A stretch of 64,000 nt of DNA. It comes from Aphelocoma coerulescens. Lineage: Eukaryota > Chordata > Aves > Passeriformes > Corvidae. How positions within the stretch are numbered: the stretch's first letter is position 1; each line of letters starts with the position of its first letter. Below are positions 22,760-36,155 of the stretch, piece after piece. The notes under the pieces were generated by a model, which saw nothing but the letters and a program-made list of their open reading frames with translations, had not been told where the DNA came from and made no database searches. Made by a program: the position numbers and the translations under genes. The stretch lies in contig NW_027184085.1 of NCBI RefSeq assembly GCF_041296385.1, positions 13,015,301 to 13,079,300 of the forward strand, given 5' to 3'.

Positions 22760-25552
22760 ATGCTAAAAACAACAATGTCACAGACCAGTGACTGTCAAAG
22801 ACATGAAGGAAGGTTGGCTGCTATCTATACAGCTATGTGGAACCTGAACAAGGCAGGACCCTGCACCCAGCCCCATATTCCTGTGATACCAAAGGTCAGT
22901 ACACCTTTCTTTCACTCCTCTGTCTCTGTAGCAGAGATACCCACTGCGAGCCATACCTGCTGGAGGGGGCTGCTAGGATGGTACATCCTTTGGATGTACC
23001 ACCCAGCCCTGTTGAAGAACAGGCTGGTCTGCCTACTCCATACAAATATTGCTCTACTGAGCAAGAACCAGGTCCAGGCAATAGGTGGGCTCTGTTCCTT
23101 TAAAGCAACAAGGGCTAGACACGTTTCTAGATTCAGTTAAAAAAGATGACCCACATGGAGCTCACATAACCCCCATTGCTGAAGTATAAACTTGGCCCTG
23201 ACACAGACAGAAAGTAGTTGGCAGATTGGTTTGGGACTGAGTAGTTTCTAGATTTCTTACACAGAAACTAGGTTTCTTAGTCTATAACCAAATTAGAGAA
23301 GGATGTAGCCCTTAGGAGATGGCTCTAGAAGTTCCATTCTCCATTCTGACCTTCAGCTTCCCCCGCCGACATACTACTGTGACTACCCCAACCCACACCT
23401 CTTTCATGTATTCCTAGTCCAACCTTCGTACCAACATTATGATGCAATGAGACCCTGGCTATGGAGAGTGAAACACAACCATAGGGAAACATATGACGTC
23501 TTAACAAAATTAATGCAGTGATCAAACATCAGGAAGGGGACAGGAGACAGTTACAGGGAAAGCCAACCTATATGTAGAGATTCTTGTTTGCAGCCTTCAG
23601 CCTCGTACTTATCTCAAGCCTGGTACACTGCCAGCGCAGTGAGAGTGTAAGTGTCCCTGTCCTAAGAAGGGAGAAACAAAACCGTGGATTCCCTGAAGAG
23701 ATAACAATTCAAGTGGGCACATCATTTTTAAATGGCTTGCAACTGAGGGGCAAAAATACTCTCTGCCCCTGTGAGAGTGCTACATGCAGGAGTCTACTTT
23801 GGCTAAATACCAATCAGACAGCTACAGGGTTCAAGCATTGTTCTGCCAACTATAACCTGGAGGGTCATAGATAAGAGGAGGGCAGGCCCACGTGGTGGGC
23901 GTGTCCCTGCTAAAAGCAGACGCTGAGGTCTATCCTGCTTCATGTATGATTCCTACCCCAGCCGCACCAGGGCAGGTTATGCCACTGAGAGCCTTCTGTG
24001 CTGCACATGGCCTGTGAGATTTCAGGTTGAGGAAACACACCACTGAAGAGGCCCATGCAATGCTGCTGATGCAGACGTGCTGTCAACCCTGCAGAAGGTG
24101 GGAGCAGCAGGGCAAAAAGTAGATCAAGTAATCAGACCAACAGCATATCCAAATAGAAAAGTCCTACCTACACACACAGACTAGCTGCACCCGGAAAATG
24201 GGGCCACTAGCAGCATGACTGATCCTGCTAATCTCACTAAGGCTCTAACACGAACTGTGCAAGAAGTTTTCCAACTGTCTAATGGACCTGGGGATCCCTG
24301 CTCTGTTCATCACCTACTGTGGCACCAGGATATTCTTGGGAAATTCACTGGGAGGAATGCCAGCACTATCAGTAAGGTGAATTCTAATTTCCTGTCTCCA
24401 GCGTGGAGTTCCCCTTCAGCCAGGGAATTGGAAACTATCCCTTGCAGACATCCAAATCTACCAATAAGACTCCTGCAGTGATCCCCGATATCTGGAGATT
24501 ACATCACATGAGGAGATAAAAGGCATGTGGATGATAATAGGAAACTGGTGGAAAGAGTGGTCACAGAGCTTCCCTTGACAAAATGTGCTCTTGATCCTGG
24601 TCGGTATCTGCCTACCTAAAATACATGTGCTGTTACAGGCTATATGGGTACACCAATTAACATGATGGCAGCTGCATTACTGGACTACTCAGTAACACCT
24701 TGCAAGTTTCTGTAAGCAACACTCCCCTCTGCCTGTGGATCCCCAAACTGGTCATAAGCAGGGCAGCAATGTTCTTTTGGCAGCTTCCAATGCACTGCCA
24801 AGGTATCCCAAGTTTGCTTCCATAATTTAACAGTTTTAGGGATAGCTCCAATCCCTGCACTCAGCCAATTTTCTGCTGCTTGATGGATTAGATTAGAGCC
24901 ATCGGTGTGACTGCAAGCAGTCTCTAGGAATGTGGGTCACAGGGGTCTGGAGGAAAGATTAACAACCAGCAGTGAAGGGAGGCTTGTCACCTTGTGCTGA
25001 GATGCCGTCATGACTCAGTAGGGATATTCAGCTGTCCAATAAGTATGGGTGTGAAAACCTAGAGCCTTAAACAAAATGCTACAAAAAACTGCTGAAATAG
25101 GACCCAGAGCAATCAAGTGGAAACACCAGCACTGACACCAGGCATGATGGGTTGAAACAAGGCACTAGAGGTAAGTGCTGAGGAAGCTACCACCAGACAT
25201 CATACATGAATGAGCAATAACCACTGACCAAGCACTAAAGTCTGTAAAAAGATAATAGACAGAAGGGAAGGTGGAGAAGACTGACTGCAGGATGTCCCCA
25301 TCCTGATAGGCACTTGGTAGATGTGCTCCAGGGATGCTGAGACTTCTCTGCACCACAGACACCACATGCTGAGCACTTGTTTGGTCCCTGCTCGGTTGTA
25401 AGTTCTGTTGGGGACAACTGGGGTGCTGAGCTGAGCTGTGGCCAGGGAACATCACCACATTCATAGGGGCTGCCTTAGCATGGAGACATGGTTTGTAAAC
25501 TGAATAAAGCCCGTTGATAGAGGTGTACTTTGTTACCCTTCTGTCTGCAACA
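22760..25552 (+). mobile_element. Decayed endogenous retrovirus region, possible envelope part and 3' LTR end
   Basis: Low-confidence call. On the plus strand at 23584-23874 a frame opens with a hydrophobic leader, followed by clustered cysteines and an NQT sequon, as in a surface glycoprotein start. Near 24540-24575 another frame has a Trp-rich stretch (GNWWKEWSQ), then a hydrophobic segment to about 24640, resembling a membrane-proximal region and anchor. Stops and frameshifts separate all pieces. Near the end, AATAAA (25503-25508) is followed by T-rich sequence and a possible CA terminus at 25552, as in an LTR R-U5. I found no matching 5' LTR, gag or pol, so it may be only a fragment. It runs antisense to GDNF. 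Confidence 0.35.
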
Positions 25553-25682
25553 TTGTTGAGAAAATGTTTATAGTCTCACAGCATCTTTGCTTATCTCATA
25601 CTGCATGGACTGTGCTGACTTGATTGTGCAGCAGACAGTTTGCTGGGGGGATTTCACACCCCTGGGAGAAGCAGATACACAT

Positions 25683-25765
25683 TTTGCATGTGTGTGTATG
25701 TGTGCTTCATTTACACATACACAGACACAAATACGACTAATTATACACACACACACACACAGTTT
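25683..25765. repeat. (TG)n / (CA)n inverted microsatellite cluster
   Basis: TGTGTGTATGTGTG at the left and ACACATACACAGACAC followed by a pure (AC) run at 25746-25760 at the right. The opposite orientation of the two halves could let them pair. Confidence 0.85.
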
Positions 25766-27833
25766 TTCAAAACAAACTAGTTTACTGAAAACACTTGCCT
25801 TCTGGTGGGAAAGCTGAGAGAACAAACACATGACAGATGCCTGTCATGTTGTGCAATGTGCCAGCAGAAAATGGTTGGATACTGTGGCATTAAAGCAGCA
25901 AAGATCTCTGAGCAATAGTTCCTGGTCCCAAGCCCCAGGGTGTAAAGGAACTAGAATTTAAAAACTGAAAGACATCCAGGACAGTACAGGACAGGATGGG
26001 ACAGGATAGGATAGCCCAGTGCAGCATGTGTTCAATATAGGTTTGCAAAGGTTGTCTCGCACCTGTGATGCATCTCAAAACATTTGTGTTCCCCAAAGGA
26101 AAAGAACGTATGTTCTGGAAAAGTAAAATCTTCCCCCAGGGAACACAGGGTCTCTGTGTATCTTGTTCAGAGTGTGGGAGAAAGGCTCACAGACCCCACT
26201 GGGTGCATGTGATACGCTGAGCCCCACCGCTTAAACTATGGTGCTGTGATCTCTCACAAGACCGGTGTGAAGTCATGAGGTTTTGTTTGGGTTTTTTGTC
26301 ACAATTCTCAAAGCTGTTTCCTGACTGTCCAGCTCCCTGAGGAAGTCCCTTGGAGGCAGTCTGTGTGCAGGCACCTGTAGGTGTTTATGCATCACCTCTG
26401 TCCAGCACCCGTCCAGCAGGAGCCTAGGGTAGGCAGCAGGGCTTATAGGAAATGCATCCACCGTAAGTGTCCTGCTCCACTCAGCTCACTCCTGCAGCTC
26501 CTTTCCATGCTCCTTCTTTCACTACTGTGCCAAGGACCTGACCACCCAGGTGGGAACAGGAAGAGCATTTTCCTATGGTTGCAACAAGAGCAAGAGTCTG
26601 TTTTCTAGGGCCAGAGAATCAAGAATGCTGGGTGTAGATGACAGTCTATGTGCTAGTCTGCCTCTGGGCACCTTCTCTGTCTCCCTTGTCCAGCTGAATA
26701 AAGGCTCTTGATTGCTGAGGATTCTCTCACATGACCAGAAAAATGAATAAAAAAGCAAAGAAGGAAAGAATGAAATGTCATGAGACAGAGAAAAATGGGA
26801 ATCTAGCAGAGGGTTCAGGCTGGGAGCAGAGTTGGTGAACACCTTCACCAGAGGGAGAGAGACTAACTTAAAATACCAATTTAAAAACCAAACCAAACCA
26901 AAAAACCCAACACAAGAATATTTGCACCATCTGCTTGCTGTTTGCTTGTTTTCTGAACATTTAGGGCACAGTCAGATCACAGCTTTGACCCAGCCTCCTA
27001 GGTTTGGAACATCCCTCTGTATTGCAAACTGAAATTTTTGCCTCACTGATGTTGTCTTGAACCTGAAGTTTTGACCTGCCTGTCCCCAAGCATGGTCTCT
27101 GTCCTCTGGGCACAAGAAGAGCTGGCAGCATGTATGAGTACAGAATCCTGCAGCCAATCAGCCACGGCACTCCCCATTAGCCCCTGGAGAAATTCAGTCC
27201 CGAGTTCTGCTTTGGGCATGCAGGCAACTATGCTTTCCTACGGGCATCTTCCCCACTGCAACCCCCCAGAACCTGTCCTTGCATTTCTATTTAATTAGAG
27301 ACACCACATGACACCACGACTGGGATCTGATCCCTGCACTTTTTAGAAGAATGAATTACACAGTGTTCTGATAGATTTCTACATGAAACAGGTCTAAATA
27401 GATACTCAAACCAAACTCGTCCCATTCTTGAAAAAACAGCCTCCATTTAGTAAAAATGGACAATTTTTTTCTGTCTGTTCAAATGTGATCGCAATTATAT
27501 TTTGTAAATCTATTCATTTGATTTCACTATCAGCAGATTCATTTTAAAGTAGTCCCCCACATGCAATGGCAGCAACCCAGCATGGTAAAGCAAGAAATTC
27601 TCAGCTTGTACCTGACCACAAACTGATGGTTTGGATCTTCAATTTTTGAGAAAAAAATCCAGTTACTTCTTTTGGTACCTTTAAAAGACTAACTACAGTT
27701 TCTTCTGACCATGCTGTCTCTTATGGCATACAAGAAAAGCTTAAATCCTGTATATTGCAAAATAATAATTTATATAGGTGGTGATGCCTTAGGTTTTAAC
27801 TTTCATACTTTTCAAATCCTGTACTGCCTAGTG

Positions 27834-28192
27834 TGTAACTCTGAAATTTCTTGTAGCCTGTTAACTTCTGCTCTCTCATGCTAGGTAGACATAACAAAGC
27901 CCCTCCAGGGGCTAGTTAGGCCCAAAATATATAACCCAACATCTTAAGAGGGGTCTGAGCTTGGGAAACTGCATCATTAACTGAAGCTTTAATTGAAGAA
28001 TTAACCCTGATATGCAAATGAACCAAACTTATAAAAGTGTGAAGAACTCGTGACCTGCTGTCCATCCTGGGGTCCATCTTGGCAGTAGCTTCTGGCTCCC
28101 CAGGGGGTACCTTTGAAGGCCCTTCAAATAAATACCTACCTTTATTCCCTTATTCTTGTCTAGTCTCTGTTTTTAGGTGGCCTCTCAAGGCA
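27834..28192 (+). mobile_element. Solo LTR of an avian endogenous retrovirus in GDNF intron 2
   Basis: About 360 bp in plus orientation, antisense to GDNF. It begins TGTAACTCTGAAATTTC, contains TATAAAAG at 28030-28037 and AATAAA at 28127-28132 (a plausible U3-R arrangement, about 95 bases apart), and ends CCTCTCAAGGCA after a T-rich U5. I recognise the overall pattern, including GCCCCTCCAGGGGCTAGTTA and TGATATGCAAATGAACC, as a common bird LTR. The flanks are TAGTG and TCAGT/CAGTG, so the target duplication is worn or the edge is off by a base. No internal viral sequence adjoins it. Confidence 0.7.
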
Positions 28193-31100
28193 TCAGTGGG
28201 TTTTCCTTTTCTTTTTTCAACTTCATAAAACTTGACATCTTAAGTTGTTTGAAACTGTGCTTTACAGAATACCTTTCCATACTGATCTCAGAAAAATGTA
28301 ATCATGTCACTGCCACATAATTTGGCACTTTACATCACCCTAAAGTGATGTAACAGAAGTCACAAAAGGTATACTAAACATTATAAAATAAGATTTTGCT
28401 TTTAGATTGTAGCTTTTTTGCATGCATTTGTGACAGTGTATAGCTATCACATCAAAATATTAGACCAGACACTTAACTAAATTATTTAACCTTAGCACAG
28501 TCTTTCAATTACAGAAGTTCAAACAGCAATATCAGGCCCTAAAGTATGAGTTCAGAGTTCTAGGGGTTTAATCCAGCTAACTGTAATGGTAAGCAGTATT
28601 TAGAAAATTTAGATCCAGATCTGCATTAGGATTAACTGGCCCCTTTTCAGAAACAGCTCTGGTACTTTAATCTGGGACCTTCATAATCAAAATATTACTT
28701 TACTTCATAATCATTATTCAATAATTATTTTTTTTTATTTAACTTGCTTTGCAGTACTGTTTTCATGTGCTCATTATAGTGGACATAGCCTATCTGAATA
28801 TAGAATGCCTCCATCTCACACCACAAGGACATACTTTAGGAGAGATTTGGAACAACTTGCTTGTGGAAGTGCAATCTTATCCAGGTTAAAATTACTAACG
28901 TAATGATCATTCTGCTTTGCAAAGTGATGGGGCAGTAGCAGCTATGATGGGGATAAACCATTTGTTTAATTGAAAATGAAATATTTTGTATAAAAAGACG
29001 AAGAGTAGTATATGAAGGCATCTAAGTGAAGGTGGGTGTTAAAAATAGTTATGCTGAAATGTTTTTGGCATTTAAACAATTAAAATACCACCTCTCTGAG
29101 GCATAACTTTGCTTTCATGCCTTACATGAAAATCCATAGGACCAAGAGTGAAATGGAAACAAATTGATTGTATCCATTAGGAAATAGAGCATCAAACACA
29201 CCAGAGTCAGTTTATCTTTAAATGTTTAATACAGTTCTGTATTACTTCAGTCCCAGCCCATGCTGTGGCCTCCCCTCAGACTCAGAGAGCCCTTAGAAAT
29301 GGAGCCTCTCCCTGGTGTCACTTGTCTCTCATCAAGGCAAGTGCTAAATAACCCAGTGGATGATGCCAGGGCCACTCGCACCAGTCAAGTATGATGAGGC
29401 AAACCCGGCAGAAGGCCCAGGACTGACCTTCCTGGTGTTCTTGCTCCTTGTGGAGCAGTCAAGTTATGTGTTTGTAGCTCACTAGCTAACCCTGCAGTTT
29501 CCCACGTGTTGGTCATAATAACAAATCCACAGAGTCCTTTGTATTTTCACTCTGCCATGCTTGGCAGTGCCTCCCCTTCTGTACTTTGCTTGCATTCTTG
29601 CAGGAAGAAATGCTGGTTCCCAACAGAGGAAAAACGGGGAGACAATAGGGCCACCACAGTTGTTGCCAATGTGGGAAGTCCCCGAGAGCAGGGGGGAGCA
29701 GCAAGGTCAGATGAACCATGTTAAGCAGAGGAAGTTGCCTCATGAGCTGACCTGCTCACAAGAATTTCTTGTTCTTCACCCAGTCCAGGAAGGCTGCTCA
29801 CAGGATCCTGCTCAATGATGGGCTGCCCTCCTCTGCCCACCCCCACCTCTGGCCTCTCTGGGGTGGGCAGAGGTGCACTAGCAGTCAAGGAGCAGAGGAG
29901 CAACAGGAGGATGTGGTCTTGCCTCTGACACAGCTTTGAATCACCAGCTCTGAGCACCATAGAGCAGATGGCTTTTCAGCAGTTACACTCAAGATTTTTT
30001 AGCAGTTCCTGCAGCTGCTGTCAGGAGCCCATCTGCACTAGGACCTTATCCTATGGGGTGGTGGGTACATCAGCACCCTCAGAGCATCCCTTCATCAGAA
30101 ATTACAGCATGAAAAGAGTAAAAGGGGAAGATAGAAAAAGTGCCAGTGCCCTCCCTGAAGCCAGGAGTGGCGAAGACACGTACCTGTTGTCTCCTCCCTA
30201 AGATCTGGTACCCTTCCACATCCATACTGTGCTGTGTAAATATCCAGCTTCTCAGTAAAACCTAGGTTTACACTGAGTATTTGGTTAAGCTAGAACCTCA
30301 AATCCTGCAAGAGCCTCAGATGAGTATATATGAGCAGGACCTGAAACCTGTGATCTCTGTTAGCAAGAACACCTGCAGCCAGCTAATAGGCAAGCACACA
30401 AGTTTTAAAGGGGGAAATACTGACGGTATTTTCTTCACCATCCCTGGTGCAAAAGTGATCCAGCCCAGCCCTCTTACGACATCAGTAAAACCCCACAATG
30501 GTAACCCAGCCCCTCCTCAGTAACAGTTCACTGAAGGGAAGGAGCATGCCTAAATCAATAACATCAGCTATTACTGGGCCACCTGCACTCTTACACAGCC
30601 TCTCCCACTGGGTTTTAGGAGAGTCCCCAAGGAACAAAGACATGCAGCAAAGCAGAACGAACACACCCTAAAGAGACCCTAACCCAGTCTCTTCCCTGGG
30701 GCAGTGAACTGGCAGAGCAGTCTGGGCAAAATCTTGGCTGATGTTTCTTTGTGGCAACCTCTGCTGCTACCAGATTTGATCTGATCTATAAGTAACACAT
30801 GATCTTTTACTGTTGCCTTTCCCTACCTTCAATTCAATGAGTTTACAAAAGGAAAAATATGGAAGGTTTTCATATTGCTGGTTGAAAATTGTTATTATTA
30901 TAATAATCCATCCCTGGCTCTAGGGCAGGTGCAGGTACTCCACTGCAGAAGGTCTCATGTTGGGAAGTGTGGACTGGCACCTGCCAGATAGTGCTGGCAT
31001 ATGCTCAGAAGAGCAAGGTCCTTCCTAACTGCTACACTGGATACTGCCTCCTTTCAGAAATTTCCCGAGTATTGACTGATTTTGCCAAAGAAATGCTTTG

Positions 31101-31895
31101 GATGGGAGCAGAGATAGTGCAAATGTTTGTACATAGCTTGTTATTTAAAGGGGACCAGCTTGCCTGTGAAAATGTGGCCACCAGAGAAGATTTAGCATAC
31201 TGCTCTAGCACTGCCCAGTCACGACACAGGAAAACAAATACAAGGATTTCAGTGCTTGCTTCTTTTGAAGAATATCCCTATTCAATAATCTTTAAAATAT
31301 TTGCATGACTCCCAAAGACTTCAAAGAAATACACCTGCAGGTTTCAGTTTAAGTGCTGTATAATACATACAGCCTAAACTTCTGCTAGGTTATACAAGTG
31401 GCTTTATTCCTTTAAAAGAATGCTGGCACATGAAATACCTCACAAAATTAATTTTAAGTCCTTGGTCTTAAAACATATTCTAACATGTAATTTGTGTCTT
31501 AATATTTTATTTGCAGCTGTCTCAAGTAAATCTTTTTGATCCTATTTTCTTTCTTTCTCTTTGTAATCAGGATTGAAATTCCAGGACCCACTGAAATCTT
31601 TCCTCTGGTTCACTTTACCAGAGGATATCACTTGATCAGAAACTGAGCTTTGTTTCATAAAAAATGACCACTCTGCAGTGCTAACCACTCTACCAACACT
31701 AATGTGTCAGTGGCCTATTTAGATGTCTGATGATCCTGAACACAAGTTTTGCTGCAGTATTTTGTATTCCTTGTTTATTTCTACTTATTAAATTACTACC
31801 TCAAAAATATGGGAATCCACAACAAATGTAGTTATGTAGGGTTTGGCCTATGTGCTACAAGTTTTATGTTGCAGTGATAGATGACTAGGCAGTGT

Positions 31896-31906
31896 GGGGG
31901 GGGGGG
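31896..31906 (+). repeat. G11 homopolymer
   Basis: Eleven consecutive G in GDNF intron 2; C11 in the GDNF sense direction. Confidence 0.9.
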
Positions 31907-33643
31907 ATGAAAGATGTCCATCCCTGAACATCTGCAGTTGTGGCAGGGTGGGATTTGGTGACCCAAACGACTTCTCAAAGTCTTTGTAACTTTAATTATT
32001 TTAAAACTGCTTTTTGCAGTACTAACCAGGAACAGTATAATTTACAAAGACATTACAATCTATCAGTCTGAGGATCTTCTGCTAGTGGACAAACAATGCC
32101 TCCTCCACTAAATTCAATAACAGTCTGATGAATACTTCACACAACTGAATTCTTCAGCCTTTCAAGGAATGTTTTGAAGCTCTTCATCTGCAAACCCTGA
32201 ACCCAGGGATTTCTAAAATATACTGAAGAGGCTTAGGAAAGATGACCAAGAAAAGTATGTCCAGGTACATTATCTGTCAATAAGCACCTGCAAAACATTT
32301 AACAGGATCCACAGTTTCACTGGCAATTTTTTGAGCTCCCTAAACTGAAAAACAGCAAAGAAGTAAAACTTTCAGCAAAGGATAAGTCAAAATGAGAATA
32401 GAGCCTCATTATCCTGCATTTCAGAACTATCTTCCTTAAGTCACAGAATGCTCTTTGGAATATATTCAGTATTTATATGTGAAACTCCAGAGGAATTTGC
32501 TTTTAGGGCTACATGCCTCTAGACTTAACCAGATCAACCCTGTTTTCTTCTTTTTCTAGAATTTTGCCCATGAATGGACTCATCTGAATGCTTGGGATTT
32601 CTGAATACCTTGACAACCTGCTCATCCCTGTGCAAACAAACTTTAGTGCATGCATATGCTGGCTCGGGCACCCAGGCACACTCGACCTGACACTGGCAGG
32701 ATGCAACAGCTGTGCTGGATGCATTGGCTGTGCTGGGTACACAGGGATCAGATGATGCAGGGTGGCACCTGCTCGGTGTGGCTGACACCTCCGGGATGCA
32801 TTCTTTGTTATGGGTTTACTGTGCAGGGCAGGCCACCTATGCAGCTTCTGGGTGTCTTAGGCTAAAGCACATATGCCACACTGTAGTTGTGCTGAGCAGC
32901 AAAGCCTGGACAGAAACATGAGAGTTGTAGTTCATAACACTGAATGGGCCTAATAAATATTGTAGGGAACGAAATGCATTCCGTTGGAAGCATAATTAAA
33001 TACTGTTTTTGCCATAAAGAGCCCTACAACATCACTATTTTTTCTAGATACTTTCTGTATTAGTTGATAAAATTGCAGCAAAAAGCAGTAACTTTACATC
33101 AAATACCTCTTAGCAGGGGTAAGAAGAATTTTTAACAGAGGTATAATACACACATACCATGGTGTGTCACAGCATGTACCAAAGGAGCTCCAACCATTAA
33201 TGACCATTCAGTAGCGGTAGAGTAACTCAGACACCATGATGCAAAAACCCCACCTTTTCCTCTTGCTAGGAGGGAAAATCCCATGGTGAGATGTTTCATT
33301 TAATTCTACCTGCTTACCACTCATTCTTAGCAAACGTTCTCATTTGATCAAGAGAATACATATCATGTCATGAATTTTAGGACACTCCAGTCCTCACGTA
33401 CCTGTTGATTATGTGCATCCAACAGCAAGCAGTTACAAGAGGTATTTGCTGGGGACTGTGTATAAGGCAAACAAGCATTTAGCTCCCTCTGCACTGTCAT
33501 GCTTCTGAGGCTGCTGACTTAGTATTTAGTTTATAATAATTTGATTTATATTTGTTCTACTTGCATTTGATATTTAAGCTAATAGTGTTCTTCCCCAGAG
33601 GATTGTAGCATAAGGGAAACAAAGAAATGGTTACAAACTCTAC

Positions 33644-33658
33644 TTTTTTTTTTTTTTT
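33644..33658 (+). repeat. T15 homopolymer
   Basis: Fifteen consecutive T in intron 2. No SINE-like body or target duplication was noticed beside it. Confidence 0.85.
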
Positions 33659-35722
33659 GTGAGTGTGAAATAAGCTATCCCACGAATATTGATGAAAAAC
33701 ACCTACAAATACTGGATTCATCTCCAATGCACTACATTTGTGGTGGATACTCCAGCCTCCAGTCCAATTAAAAATGCAGAAGATTGCAATTGCTAGCACC
33801 CTCTGCCATCTCTAATTACTGCCCTGAACAGCAAAGGTCAGCACATTACACCTGATCAGCCCACGAGGTTAGAACCCTGCCTGGAGCCTGGAATGAAGGA
33901 AGATTTCAAGCCAACCTGAAAGGGATGGGGTAACATCAGGTGACCTCAGAGCACTTTGCAGAGAAAGCAATCCCATCAAATGAAAATGCAAAAAGGTGTC
34001 AAGGGCCTGGGAAACAGATCTGTGCTCCACCAAGCTGTTTGGCCTGCCCTTAGGAGTGGACTTGATCTCACAATCCTACTAAGACCTGATGCAAGTGGTG
34101 TGTGGGAGACCCAAATTCTCTGTGGGCACCTTGGAGCAAAATGGCTACTCCCCACTCAGTCTTCACATGGATTGCTTTAGGGGACAGCAGTGCACCTCTC
34201 TCTGAATGCACGCAGCACCCAGTCCTGCTCAGGGCCCACACACTGCCCCATGCATATGAGGCAACAGAGGTGATGATGGTGCTCCCACCTCTTTGTGAGC
34301 TGTCTCCTGCAAAAGCCTTTAGCAAAGCAGTTGACCAACAGCATCCACAGAGATATGAATACATGGTAGGTTCACCAGCAGACAGCCAGGGAGCTGTAAG
34401 CACACCTCCATGCTCGTGCTACATTGTGCTCTGATGGTGACAGAAACCTCCAAGTGGACAGGGAAATCTACATGGTGTAGATACTGATTCCTCTTGTGTA
34501 CTTGGTTCTTTGTCTTTCCTGTGCTGAAGGGTGCATGCCACCAAATTGTAAGTGGAGAGAACAAATATGTCAAAGATACTGATGGGAGTGACTTGAGCAA
34601 AGTGCTGCTGCAGCAGGAAGGCAGCAATGTGCCTGGGTAGGATCAGCCTCATAGCCTGTTTGCAGACTGTTCTCCACACACTTTTAAATCAACTACAAAC
34701 AGTATAAAAGTGGATCAAAGTATTTCACTGCTCTCTTGCAGTCACCTTTCTGCAGGTCTCCCCTGACTCATCTGAGTTGGCAACATAGGGAAGCGTTTCT
34801 AACTTTCAGGCTCAGTTGTTTTGTTAGCTGCTGCCATACAAAGATGACAGGAACATGCTGGGTTTTCCTTTATTTCTGACATGGAGAACAGCACTGCTTC
34901 CTTTCCCCTTGCAGCCAGGCCCATCTGTTTGTGATACACAGGGTTAAGAGATTGAGACCAAACTATCAGCCCTTTCTCAAATGGCTATCCTGGGAAATAA
35001 CCAGTGACCTAGCTGTGCATGGCTAAGACTATGCCTTACCCTGGAAACAAAGATAATATTGATACTAACACAGCCCAGGTAAAACATAGGTTGTCTTTCT
35101 TCCTGTTTCTTGTTTACCCAATCCACAGGAAAGGAAAAAAAAAGAGACAATGATGAGAAGTTTTAAATACTAGGAACTGAGAGAATCACTACTGCTGCCT
35201 GTCCCCTTGAGCTGCAGAGGAATCAGCCCACCAGGGACCATATTCCCAGAAGGTAGTTTCATGATAAAAGCTGGCATCATACAAATACTATCACTCTGGA
35301 AAGATGGAGCATTAATGGTCTCCCACTCTGTAGCTTCTGCCAGAGCTACAAACTGACTGATACGGCTTTCCCCCTAATGCTCTTACTGCCACCAGCACCT
35401 CAGCAAGCCTGTACGGAGGGGAAGAACACAGTGGCCTGAAAAGCTGGTCACTACCTTTTGTAGGACAGCACTTATCCGCCACATGGCTCACCATGGAGAA
35501 GATCACCATGTGTGATAAACCCATGATCCTGGCAGGCTGGAGTCCTGTTAGGAAACACTTTTGGCCAACCTCCCTGTGTGGACGGCCTGAAAGGATGTCA
35601 GGGTCTGCCAGTCTGTGAGCAGCAGGAGCCCAGGCTGGGATATGTGGAGGCAGAAGCCTAGGCAAGATTCCAACACTAGCAAGAGAAGGAAAGAGAGAAG
35701 ACTAAATGGGAAAAGACATAGA

Positions 35723-35740
35723 TGTGTGTGTGTGTGTGTA
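35723..35740 (+). repeat. (TG)n microsatellite
   Basis: A short pure TG run of about nine units in GDNF intron 2. Confidence 0.85.
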
Positions 35741-36129
35741 AGAGTATTTGGGAGGGGTCAAAGTGAAGTCATGGCACATAATTCCATGCTTGGTTCCTCC
35801 ACGCTGCGTTAGCCTGGCTGCTCCCAGAGAAACCAGAGCGCGGATGCCCGTGACTGGAGCTGTGGCAGGCGCAGGGAAAGGACATGCCTCCAGAAAAGGA
35901 GATAGAAATGAATCCCAATTACTGGATACTGTCTGCATCCTGTAACGAGCTAAACAGAGAGGGCTGAGCAAGGGCAAAAGAAGCAACCTTCAAACTGTGT
36001 CAGCGCCTCTGCTAAGTGAACGTCTCCACTATTCATGTGAGTATTCTGCCACTTCTTACTGCGTCATATTACCTCTCTCTTTAAAAAGCCACCAGAGTTA
36101 ACATAACACTCACATACCACTGTAAAAAT

Positions 36130-36155
36130 CCTGTACCTGCTGTTGTAGGTACAGG
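36130..36155. repeat. Perfect 9-bp inverted repeat with 8-base loop
   Basis: Arms CCTGTACCT (36130-36138) and AGGTACAGG (36147-36155) could form a hairpin in GDNF intron 2, about 0.66 kb past the alpha donor. No function is implied by the sequence alone. Confidence 0.85.

Noticed and set aside
25970..26015. GGACAGGATA-like short repeats
   Set aside because: Only a few imperfect units; too short and irregular to call a minisatellite.
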